Below are positions 1 to 6,476 of a stretch of 11,794 nt of DNA, in pieces; within the stretch, counting starts at the first letter, position 1, and every line of letters begins with the position of its first letter. A program made the position numbers and the translations under genes. This stretch comes from CAZIWX01 sp964543125 (GTDB taxonomy: Bacteria > Fidelibacterota > UBA8477), in assembly GCA_964543125.1 (NCBI GenBank), contig CAZIWX010000079.1:1-11794 (forward strand), read 5' to 3'. Below the pieces are notes generated by a model. It had not been told where the DNA came from. It saw only the letters and a list, made by a program, of their open reading frames with translations, and searched no databases.

Positions 1-1027
1 CGGCAAATAAACTTTTATGCAGGTGATATTTGGCCGTAAGGGAAATATAGCCGAATATATCGCTGCGCAGGGGTCCGTTTTCAGCTATCCGCCAGTGGCG
101 AAACTGTTTGGCCTGCAATACGGCAAAACCGAAAAAGGATAAGCGCGGCGAGATCTTGTACAATAGCGATGTGGATAACTGATGCTTAGCATAATCAAAA
201 TCAGAATCTTCAGCTAAAAGGTCTTTTGCGTTTTCATCACCGGAATATTCGCCTGTGTCCTGGATGTCTATTTCCTGGGGACTATCCCATTCGAAACGAT
301 AACGCAGGTCAAGGAAATATTTTCCTGCAAAAATTCTATTGCCGGACAGTTCGGTGGTATAGCGGAATCCGTGCAGATTCGCACCCGTCTTTTTTGGCGT
401 GCCATAGGGATACAGGTTGCCTCGATGCCAGTTAAATTCGTTACGTAAGCCGATTTTACTTTTCTTGTTTAATGAAAAATAAAAGTTAAAGAACAAGCGG
501 TGGCTTAAATAATCCTGATAAGCCGTATGGTTGGGATAATGCTTCAGCCAGTGGCGGTAACCGCTGTTTAATTGTAGTCCATTCGTTATTTTAGCTTGTA
601 GATAGACCGAAAAAATATTGCGCAGGGAGTTAATCCTGTTGTTATGATTGTAATCACGAAACCGCAAACGCTCGTTAATGATTAGCCGGCCCAAGTAGAA
701 CAAAGGCAGATAACCGTGGCCAAACAGAACGTGTTCCATTCGACTGTACGTTTGATATGTGTAATAGTGCCGTAAGAGGTTCTTGTAGTAGACATTTATA
801 AACGTTTTTGTTTTTGGCCAGTCCTTTTGGTAGCCAAGACGAACCAGGGAATTAAAGCGGTAGTCATTTTTTTTGAGCGAATCAGGCAGCCGGTATAAAT
901 TACTGTGGTATTCCTGATCGGTATTCAGATTAAAATAAAAGGACGGTTTGTCCTGCCCAGACAACAGAGTTCCGGCAAATATCATTAAGCAGCTTAAGAT
1001 GGCGATTTTTAAGCGTGTATTGTTCAT
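1..1027 (-). CDS. Probable outer-membrane beta-barrel protein, N-terminal part (cut by window edge)
   Basis: Reading leftward from the ATG at 1027, the frame stays open to the edge for 342 codons, so the C-terminus is missing. Residues 1-24 look like a Sec signal peptide: N-terminal Arg/Lys, then a hydrophobic run (IAILSCLMIFAGTLL), then SGQ before the mature DKPSFYF. The mature part is rich in Tyr, Phe, Trp, Asn and Arg, with alternating polar/aromatic stretches (FYFNLN, FINVYYK, LFFNFYF, KYFLDLRYRFEW) typical of transmembrane beta-strands. Early on, EYHSNLYR resembles the first strand of exopolysaccharide-type barrel proteins. An acidic loop lies at residues 263-279. It starts 10 bases after the coiled-coil gene's stop, with an AGG overlapping that stop about 9 nt before the ATG, so it is the fourth gene of the kinase operon. 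I recognise no specific family; the barrel call is from composition and signal peptide only. Confidence 0.7.
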   Translation of the reverse strand, partial: MNNTRLKIAILSCLMIFAGTLLSGQDKPSFYFNLNTDQEYHSNLYRLPDSLKKNDYRFNSLVRLGYQKDWPKTKTFINVYYKNLLRHYYTYQTYSRMEHVLFGHGYLPLFYLGRLIINERLRFRDYNHNNRINSLRNIFSVYLQAKITNGLQLNSGYRHWLKHYPNHTAYQDYLSHRLFFNFYFSLNKKSKIGLRNEFNWHRGNLYPYGTPKKTGANLHGFRYTTELSGNRIFAGKYFLDLRYRFEWDSPQEIDIQDTGEYSGDENAKDLLAEDSDFDYAKHQLSTSLLYKISPRLSFFGFAVLQAKQFRHWRIAENGPLRSDIFGYISLTAKYHLHKSLFA

Positions 1028-1037
1028 TCGTTTTAAC

Positions 1038-1946
1038 CTATTCAGCTTTCAATTTTTGGGCAAGGTTATCTTTAAACTGCCGTATTTTGGTTTCCAGTTC
1101 TGTTTTTTGGCCTGAGAGCTGTTGCAAGCGTTCATCAATTCCGGAAATTTTAAGTTTTGAGTTTCGCACATCATCCTTTAGCTGATCGATGCGTTCCTGG
1201 TCGAAATATTCCTGCTCCGGGTCAATATTCTGTTGCAAATTATCAATAAAGCTTAACAGCTCTTCGTAAATCCGCAAATCGGACAGCAGTTCCGTCCGCC
1301 GATTATTTAATTTTTTAAGATCGCCATCCACCTGCCGGATGCGGTCTTGTATTAGCTGTATTTTTAGTTGCAGCCGTTCGATGTTATCCCCGGATTCAAT
1401 TTCAAGCAGGGGTTTTTCGGATTCGTTAGGAGCTAACTCGATTAGGTTTTTTTGCCAGATTATTTTTTCTTTTTCAAGAAGGCTAATCAAATTCAACGCA
1501 GCTAATTGCGAACGACTGTTTTGCTGATTCTGAATCACCTGCAACTTTTGTTTTACAATGCTGTCCGTAAGGGTAATAATTCGTCGGTAATCGTTTTGTA
1601 ATCCCCGTGTGATTCGCCGCTGCTGTTTTTGCAGTTTATCCAGCTTTGCGGCCAGGCGGGCGGACTCTTTCAGATTGCCGCTCAATCTCAGCCGGACAAG
1701 CGGATTGTAAAATGTTTCCAGCTCCTTTTTCTGCCTGAATATTTCGGCGTTCAGGCCATGGAAGGATTGGTTTAAACGTTCATGAGTTTTATCAACCTGC
1801 TTCAGCGAGTCTTCTTTTTCAGCAATGGCGATGCGCAGCGAATCGATGGGCTGGATTTGCGCCCAAAGACCAGCGCTAAATAAAAATATCGACACGATGA
1901 GGAATACAAGCCTTAAACGGCTGTTCATTCTCTTATTATTCGTCAT
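1038..1946 (-). CDS. Secreted periplasmic coiled-coil protein of unknown function
   Basis: 302 residues. A signal peptide is visible (RLRLVFLIVSIFLFSAGLWA, cleavage likely after LWA before QIQPID). Nearly all the rest is charged, Leu/Gln/Lys/Glu-rich helix with heptad character: about 31-90, 95-165 and 195-300, e.g. IERLQLKIQLIQDRIRQVD and LKISGIDERLQQLSGQKTEL. A short Pro/Glu break lies near ELAPNESEKPLLE. No catalytic domain such as LysM, M23 or OmpA is seen. The start overlaps the regulator gene's end by 11 bases and has an AGG 11 nt upstream. An internal ATG at 1928 would give a shorter signal peptide with a 7-base gap and is a real alternative. Position between a two-component system and a barrel gene suggests an envelope adaptor or scaffold role, which is inference. 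It is not recognisable as a named family. Confidence 0.85.
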   Translation of the reverse strand: MTNNKRMNSRLRLVFLIVSIFLFSAGLWAQIQPIDSLRIAIAEKEDSLKQVDKTHERLNQSFHGLNAEIFRQKKELETFYNPLVRLRLSGNLKESARLAAKLDKLQKQQRRITRGLQNDYRRIITLTDSIVKQKLQVIQNQQNSRSQLAALNLISLLEKEKIIWQKNLIELAPNESEKPLLEIESGDNIERLQLKIQLIQDRIRQVDGDLKKLNNRRTELLSDLRIYEELLSFIDNLQQNIDPEQEYFDQERIDQLKDDVRNSKLKISGIDERLQQLSGQKTELETKIRQFKDNLAQKLKAE

Positions 1947-3342
1947 TAAAATTGTAACCTAAAAGGCTATATTTTTCCATTTTATATCGAAGTGTTGTTC
2001 GTTTAATATTGAGTAAACGGGCAGCCATTGCAATATTACCATGGCATTCGCGCAGTATGTTATAAATCAGGTTCTTCTCGTATTCTTCCACCATCGCGGT
2101 TAAACTACCGGCCTGATTGTCCTTTACCCGGGGCCGGCGCAGAACGGTTTCCGCTTGACCAGCAAGGATATTTTGCGGTAAATCTTCAGTGCCGATTTGC
2201 GCTTTGGTGCTCATCACGATTGCTCGTTCAATTACATTTTCCAGCTCGCGGATGTTGCCGGGCCAGTCGTAATTTTGCAGGTAAGCCAGCGCATCCGGAT
2301 CAATACCCTTAACCTGGCGGCTTGTTTCGTGATTGTATTTTTCAATAAAATGATCAACCAGTGATGGAATGTCTTCTTTGTGTTCCCTAAGCGGCGGTAG
2401 GTGAACAGGCACCACATTCAGGCGATAATATAAATCTTCCCGAAACTTATTCTGCTCGACCAGTTCCGTTAAATTTTTATTTGTCGCCGCAATGACGCGG
2501 GCCCGCATTTTCAGAGTTTCGGTTCCGCCTACCCGTTCAAATTCCTTTTCATGCAAGACGCGCAGTAATTTTACTTGTACATCCAGTGATATTTCACCGA
2601 TTTCATCCAAAAATATACTGCCGTCGGCAGCGATTTCGAAGCGTCCGGGCTTACGGCGGATTGCCCCGCTAAAGGCGCCTTTTTCGTGACCAAACAGTTC
2701 GCTTTCCAAAACGCCGGGCGCCAAGGCAGCACAGCTAACCTTGATAAAGGGCTTGTTCTTCCTGGCACTGTTGTGGTGAATCGCCCTGACTACCAATTCC
2801 TTGCCTGTGCCGCTTTCGCCCAGTATCAGCACTGGTGAATTTGTAGGGGCTACTTTTTTAACCAGTTCATATACTTGAAGCATCGACGCGCTGTTGCCGA
2901 CTATTTCTGAAAAACCAGCACCAATTTCTTCTCGTAAATAGGCGTTTTCCAGGCTTAATTGACGATTCTTTAAAGCCAGGCGGCGGGTAGTTAAAGCCTT
3001 TTCAATTTTAATTTCAATCTCTTCAACGGAAAAAGGTTTGGTGATAAAATCGAAGGCGCCTAATTTCACGGCCTGGACAGCGCTTTCCACTGTACCAAAA
3101 GCCGTGATAACAATAATCGGCACACTGTCTTCTTCCTCGCGGATACGACGTAAAAGTTCGATGCCGCTTTCCCCGGGCAGTTTCATATCGGTAATAATCA
3201 AATCTACCGGTTTCTTTTTATATAACCGGTAGCCATCTTCGGCATTCACGGCGGTCAGTGCTTTAAGCCCTTTTTCTTTGACAATTTGCGTTAAAGCATC
3301 TATTGTACTTTTATTATCATCGATAATTAAAATACATTCCAT
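1936..3342 (-). CDS. Sigma-54-dependent response regulator, NtrC family
   Basis: 468 residues, the normal length and order for an NtrC/AtoC/ZraR-type activator. The receiver domain (1-118) has the acidic pair D8-D9, phospho-acceptor D52 (LIITDMKLPG), T80 and K102. The AAA+ domain (about 146-375) has Walker A GESGTGKE at 175-182, Walker B ending D246-E247, a sensor segment RVIAATNKNL and the arginine-finger region FREDLYYRLN. The sigma-54 contact loop reads GAFSGA (222-227), a conservative Ser-for-Thr variant of GAFTGA. The C-terminus is a Fis-type helix-turn-helix (about 435-458, GNIAMAARLLNIKRTTLRYK). By family knowledge, phosphorylation at D52 allows oligomerisation and ATP-driven opening of sigma-54 promoters. 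Its ATG directly abuts the kinase stop codon (TAG-ATG), so the kinase is its cognate partner. Targets are unknown. A gene symbol is not assigned because several paralogous regulators share this layout. Confidence 0.96.
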   Translation of the reverse strand: MECILIIDDNKSTIDALTQIVKEKGLKALTAVNAEDGYRLYKKKPVDLIITDMKLPGESGIELLRRIREEEDSVPIIVITAFGTVESAVQAVKLGAFDFITKPFSVEEIEIKIEKALTTRRLALKNRQLSLENAYLREEIGAGFSEIVGNSASMLQVYELVKKVAPTNSPVLILGESGTGKELVVRAIHHNSARKNKPFIKVSCAALAPGVLESELFGHEKGAFSGAIRRKPGRFEIAADGSIFLDEIGEISLDVQVKLLRVLHEKEFERVGGTETLKMRARVIAATNKNLTELVEQNKFREDLYYRLNVVPVHLPPLREHKEDIPSLVDHFIEKYNHETSRQVKGIDPDALAYLQNYDWPGNIRELENVIERAIVMSTKAQIGTEDLPQNILAGQAETVLRRPRVKDNQAGSLTAMVEEYEKNLIYNILRECHGNIAMAARLLNIKRTTLRYKMEKYSLLGYNFNDE

Positions 3343-5211
3343 CTAATTTTTTTCTTTTTCCGGTAATTCTATTATAAAACACGCGCCCTTTTCCGGGTTG
3401 TTTTTGACAACAATCGTGCCATTATGGGCGTGAATAATATTTTGCACAATCGCCAGTCCTAAACCCGTACCCTGACTTCGGGTGGAAAAAAACGGCTTAA
3501 ATATTTTATCAAGATATTCCGCAGCGACGCCCTTACCGTCGTCGCGGACTTTTAGCCCGAGATTTCCGGAATCCGTCCGTTCAGCCAGCAACTGCAAACA
3601 GCCACCGGTTTTCATTACCTGCACGGCGTTGAGCGTTATGTTCAAAAGAGCTTGTTTTAGCTGGTTTAGATCACCATAAAAAGTCAATCCGGGTGGCGTG
3701 ATTTTCGTCTGAACGGCGATCTGCCCTTCGCTGATTTCTTGTTCAGTTAAAAACAGGGTTTGACTAAAGAGTTCTTCAATCGTGAATTTTTCCATTTGTA
3801 AGCCGGGCGGACGAGCAAAAATCAGAAAATCGCTTACGATATTATTCAGCGCTTCAATTTCGCGAGTAATTTTTTCGATAGATTCCAACTGTTTGGGTTG
3901 TTTGTTTGCACGCCGTTTGAGCAGTCCTAGGAAAAGGGTGATAGAATTAAGCGGGTTACGGATTTCGTGGGCAATAGCCGCGGAAAGTTCGCCCAAATAG
4001 GCTAACCATTCTTTTTCTTTTATCTGCGTTTGCAGCTCGCGCACTTCCGATAAATCTACTAATAACCAGTTGCTGCCAATAATTTGTCCGTTTGAGTCCG
4101 GCAACGGCGACACGCGTACGGATACGGGAATGGGGTTTTCTTTAAATGCGATTTCCGTTTCGATAAAATCGTTAATCGGCGGTTTACGAAACATTGCGGT
4201 CAGCGTGGGTAAAAAAGGATGGTGGGGGCTGAATATTTTACTGAAATAGTTTCCTACGCAGCGTTGTTTATTCAGATGCAGCAATCGGGCGGCTTCGGCG
4301 TTCATTACGGTCACGAGGCCGTCCAAATCAATGGTCATAATACCCGTGGCAATATTTTGCAGAATGAGTTCATTGTACGATTTTATAGCGTCGGCTTCTT
4401 TTTCCGCTTTTTGTTTTAAAGTTTTTAGCTCTTCTTCCTTGTTACGGATACTTTCCTGCATTCCGTTAAAAGTCCGCCCCAGGAAACCGATTTCGTTTTG
4501 AGAAGAAATCACCACGGCTTGGCTATAATCGCCCAGCGAAATGCGCTGTGCTGCTTTTACCAGTTTTATAACGGGACGCGTTATTGAGCGCGTCAAAAAA
4601 TAGCCCAAAGCCAAAGCAAATACAAAACTGACGAGATTAATAATGAGTAAAAAGTTCTGGATATCGTCGATGACTTTCAGGAAAGCCGGGCTGGCATCCA
4701 CGCAGGCGATGGCGCTTACTTTTTTATGAGTGCCAATAATTGGGGCGAAGGCGGATTTGTACAAATTGCCGTCATAACCACGGTATAAAGTGGAGTAGGC
4801 TGTTTTGCCGCTCTTAGCCGCGTTTAGTTCCAGCAGGTTACTTTGTAGATGGGGAATGGTTGCACCGACAACGCCGGATGAATCAGAGTCGACTATTAAA
4901 TAGTGGGACAAATCGACGATGTAAATACGCTGTACAGCAAAGGCGCGTTTCAGCGTTATTAAACGATGCCGGATGCTGGCGTAAAACCGTCCGTTTTCAC
5001 TGCCGGGATGAATATATTCTAGCAAATCGGCATCTATCAGCGTGGCTGCCGAGCGGGCGACGCCGGTTAGTTTTTTTCCCAACTCCTCGTCAAAATAATG
5101 CTCGGAACGAAAATAAAACAACCAGCCCACGGTGTTAATGATTAACAGAGTCAGCAAAATAAAATAAAGGCTGATTTTTTTTTGCAGACTTTTTTTAAAG
5201 AGTTTCTGCAT
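3343..5211 (-). CDS. Membrane sensor histidine kinase with Cache-like sensor, HAMP, PAS, HisKA and HATPase domains
   Basis: 622 residues. TM1 about 13-34; a periplasmic sensor about 35-185 resembling a single Cache domain (RIYIVDLSHYLIVDSD, GKTAYSTLYRG, AIACVDASPAFL); TM2 about 186-206; HAMP 207-260 (RPVIKLVKAAQRISLGDYS); a short coiled coil 255-280; PAS about 283-390. The HisKA H-box has H415 in LSAAIAHEIRNPLNSI. The ATPase has N-box N528 (LNITLNAVQ), G1 box DDGKG (557-561), F-box FKPFF and G2 box GTGLGLA (581-587). All key residues are present, so the kinase should be active. The H-box and ATPase are of the NtrB/AtoS/ZraS class that pairs with sigma-54 regulators, which fits the adjacent gene. 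The ATG at 5211 has only a weak GGA upstream. It is the first gene of the leftward operon. Its ligand cannot be read from sequence. Confidence 0.96.
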   Translation of the reverse strand: MQKLFKKSLQKKISLYFILLTLLIINTVGWLFYFRSEHYFDEELGKKLTGVARSAATLIDADLLEYIHPGSENGRFYASIRHRLITLKRAFAVQRIYIVDLSHYLIVDSDSSGVVGATIPHLQSNLLELNAAKSGKTAYSTLYRGYDGNLYKSAFAPIIGTHKKVSAIACVDASPAFLKVIDDIQNFLLIINLVSFVFALALGYFLTRSITRPVIKLVKAAQRISLGDYSQAVVISSQNEIGFLGRTFNGMQESIRNKEEELKTLKQKAEKEADAIKSYNELILQNIATGIMTIDLDGLVTVMNAEAARLLHLNKQRCVGNYFSKIFSPHHPFLPTLTAMFRKPPINDFIETEIAFKENPIPVSVRVSPLPDSNGQIIGSNWLLVDLSEVRELQTQIKEKEWLAYLGELSAAIAHEIRNPLNSITLFLGLLKRRANKQPKQLESIEKITREIEALNNIVSDFLIFARPPGLQMEKFTIEELFSQTLFLTEQEISEGQIAVQTKITPPGLTFYGDLNQLKQALLNITLNAVQVMKTGGCLQLLAERTDSGNLGLKVRDDGKGVAAEYLDKIFKPFFSTRSQGTGLGLAIVQNIIHAHNGTIVVKNNPEKGACFIIELPEKEKN

Positions 5212-5223
5212 GGCGGCTTAATC

Positions 5224-5253
5224 CAAATACAAGTGCAAACTTGCCGTACTCAA
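5224..5253 (-). promoter_or_regulatory. Candidate Bacteroidota-type promoter for the kinase operon
   Basis: On the minus strand TTG (5253-5251) is followed after 19 bp by TGTATTTG (5231-5224). This is one mismatch from the Bacteroidota -7 consensus TAnnTTTG, at the expected spacing from the -33 TTTG. Transcription would then start only a few bases before the ATG at 5211, giving a very short leader. This is inference from motif fit. Confidence 0.35.
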
Positions 5254-5258
5254 GCCAA
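5241..5258 (-). promoter_or_regulatory. Weak sigma-54-like -24/-12 candidate upstream of the kinase gene
   Basis: The minus strand reads TTGGCTTGAGTACGGCAA, which keeps the invariant GG and GC with 10 bases between them, as in sigma-54 promoters (TGGCACG-N4-TTGCW). The -12 half is poor (CGGCA). If real, the operon could be autoregulated by its own NtrC-type protein. It overlaps the other promoter candidate, so at most one may be used. Confidence 0.2.
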
Positions 5259-5478
5259 ACCAAGGCTGAATTGCGGCGGTTTAATATACGTGATTTCCGG
5301 TACGGTCAAACTAACCATATAATCGCTCACGCAGCAATCAATGCCACCCTAATCCCATACAGGTTAAGGAAAAACCTCGCAAATGCATTAAATTATACCG
5401 CTTTAAAAAATTATCAACCCCAACCCAATATCAGCTTTCCAGGCCGGAATCGGGGCCTCCCCGGACTTTCTGAATTCA

Positions 5479-5509
5479 ATTGCATTCCCTTGCGGGGAAC
5501 CTATATTTG
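5479..5509 (+). promoter_or_regulatory. Candidate Bacteroidota-type promoter, leaderless start of the UVR gene
   Basis: ATTG (5479-5482), 19 bp, then TATATTTG (5502-5509) matches the Bacteroidota -33/-7 pattern, with a perfect TAnnTTTG box. The box ends 6 bases before the ATG at 5516, so the transcript would begin at or next to the start codon. That would also explain the absence of a well-spaced Shine-Dalgarno. Promoter use is inferred. Confidence 0.5.
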
Positions 5510-5515
5510 CAGCTT

Positions 5516-6256
5516 ATGAGCAGTGACATTACCCGGTTTTTACAAGAATGGCCCTATGATCACCGCCGCATTTCCGCCCGTAAATTCGTCGGTGATGACG
5601 GGATCCTGAAAGTCCAGTTGCGGATTGATTTAGGTGTACTTCAGATGAACTACGAAGGGCGACCGGATGGCATCAAACTAAAAAATGCCGCTAACTGGCT
5701 GGAACACTTTCGGAAACAGCAGAAGCGTCATAAACATTTCGTTCTGATGCCGGAAGATGTGCATCGATTGCGCTTGGAAGCCATCCAATTTTACCATCGC
5801 TATCTTAGTCTCTACCACTTACACGATTATCCGGGTGTTATACGCGATACGCGTCATAATCTGGAAATTCTCAAATTTATTTCCCGCTATGGAAACGAAG
5901 AAGATTCCTGGACCGTTCAGGTGTATCGTCCCCACGTGATCATGATGCACACCAGCGCCAAGGCCCTGCTTCAACTGGAACATAATCAGCGCACCGAAGC
6001 TCTGGCCACGGTCCACCTGGGTCTGAATCAAATCAAACGCTTTTACGGTAATGTTTACGAGTTGGATCAGCCGGAAATTAGTCCCGAAATTTTAGCCCTG
6101 CGTGAGTTGCAGCATCGTATTACGGATGACAGCATTCCGGAACCTCAGGCTGAGGAAGAAAACCTGGAAGAGAATTTGGAACTGGCCATCTATGCGGAAA
6201 ACTACGAGTTGGCGGCACGGTTACGGGATGAACTGGGACGACTAAAAAAGACTTGA
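5516..6256 (+). CDS. UvrB/UvrC-motif (UVR) domain-containing protein
   Basis: 246 residues from the ATG at 5516. An in-frame TTG at 5480 would add 12 residues but lies inside the predicted promoter. The C-terminus (218-245, LELAIYAENYELAARLRDELGRLKK) is a clear UVR motif, the helical hairpin through which UvrB and UvrC interact. It is also found in McsA and ClpC. The N-terminal 200 residues have no UvrB helicase or UvrC nuclease parts. Instead they match my recollection of a widespread uncharacterised family: a beta-rich start (VQLRIDLGVLQMNYEGRPDG), then helices with paired aromatics (EAIQFYHRYLSLYHLHDYPGVIRDTRHNLEIL) resembling tandem TPR-like helices. No signal peptide, so cytoplasmic. It is a single gene with its own promoter, ending at a hairpin. 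Nothing beyond the shared motif ties it to DNA repair; a protein-protein interaction role is more likely. Confidence 0.88.
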   Translation: MSSDITRFLQEWPYDHRRISARKFVGDDGILKVQLRIDLGVLQMNYEGRPDGIKLKNAANWLEHFRKQQKRHKHFVLMPEDVHRLRLEAIQFYHRYLSLYHLHDYPGVIRDTRHNLEILKFISRYGNEEDSWTVQVYRPHVIMMHTSAKALLQLEHNQRTEALATVHLGLNQIKRFYGNVYELDQPEISPEILALRELQHRITDDSIPEPQAEEENLEENLELAIYAENYELAARLRDELGRLKKT

Positions 6257-6280
6257 TCCGGTGCTTTTCAAGCCGGATCA
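6254..6280. terminator. Strong hairpin over the UVR gene stop, possible bidirectional terminator
   Basis: TGATCCGG (6254-6261) is the exact inverted complement of CCGGATCA (6273-6280). An alternative fold continues into GCTT/AAGC around a TTC loop with a 2-base bulge. The left arm contains the TGA stop of the UVR gene. Downstream on the plus strand there is no T-tract. On the minus strand the hairpin is followed after four bases by TTTTTT (from the A-run 6244-6249 in the end of the coding region), so it better fits a terminator for leftward transcription from the ROK gene. Confidence 0.5.
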
Positions 6281-6333
6281 GGCATTCCCCCCCGACACTG
6301 CAAACCAGTATATCCGTGATTTATAAGCCTCTC

Positions 6334-6385
6334 GGGAAATTGTAAAAAGCTACGGTAAGCCGTAACCTGAAAGAGACAATTGCCC
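6334..6385. repeat. Nested imperfect stem-loop in the convergent spacer
   Basis: GGGAAATTGT (6334-6343) pairs with ACAATTGCCC (6376-6385) with one mismatch in ten, enclosing a second hairpin TACGG-TAAG-CCGTA (6351-6364). The two-level structure could be a transcript 3' end or the core of a small palindromic repeat. Confidence 0.45.
6344..6367 (-). terminator. Probable intrinsic terminator of the ROK regulator gene
   Basis: Read on the minus strand, GGTTACGG-CTTA-CCGTAGCT gives an 8-pair stem (five Watson-Crick pairs next to the loop, then two wobble pairs and one G-C) followed directly by a T-tract (6348-6344). It lies about 110 bases past the ROK stop codon at 6477. Confidence 0.5.
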
Positions 6386-6476
6386 AAACTCGGCGCCTTC
6401 AACAAGCGTAAGAGCGGATTTGTCCAGGATTTGGAAATTTTGATAAATCGATGACGCTCAAAGTGCTTCAACCGGA

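Larger units (their letters stand above)
5212..5515. other. 304-base divergent spacer, no gene seen
   Basis: This gap separates the leftward kinase operon from the rightward UVR gene. I see no credible coding region: the plus-strand frame 5241-5519 has low-complexity, family-free translation and overlaps both promoter candidates. Besides those candidates it holds a small GC hairpin, CGGGG-CCT-CCCCG at 5451-5463, with no T-tract, and an A/T-rich stretch at 5385-5415. Confidence 0.6.

Noticed and set aside
5451..5463. GC hairpin CGGGG-CCT-CCCCG in the divergent spacer
   Set aside because: The stem is short, there is no T-tract on either strand, and it lies upstream of both promoters rather than after a gene, so it is not supported as a terminator.
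5241..5519. 92-codon plus-strand frame upstream of the UVR gene
   Set aside because: It covers both promoter candidates, overlaps the UVR start out of frame, has no ribosome binding site and no family-like sequence.
5516..6256. Calling this gene uvrB or uvrC
   Set aside because: Only the short UVR motif is shared; helicase motifs, GIY-YIG and the UvrC endonuclease domains are absent and the protein is far too short.
6287..6293. Run of seven C bases
   Set aside because: Noncoding homopolymer; it could be a slippage site or sequencing artefact but carries no readable function.
6268..6471. 67-codon minus-strand frame with a TTG start just past the ROK stop
   Set aside because: It lies entirely within the repeat/hairpin spacer, its start and end are formed by the repeat copies, and the translation has no recognisable family or sensible composition.
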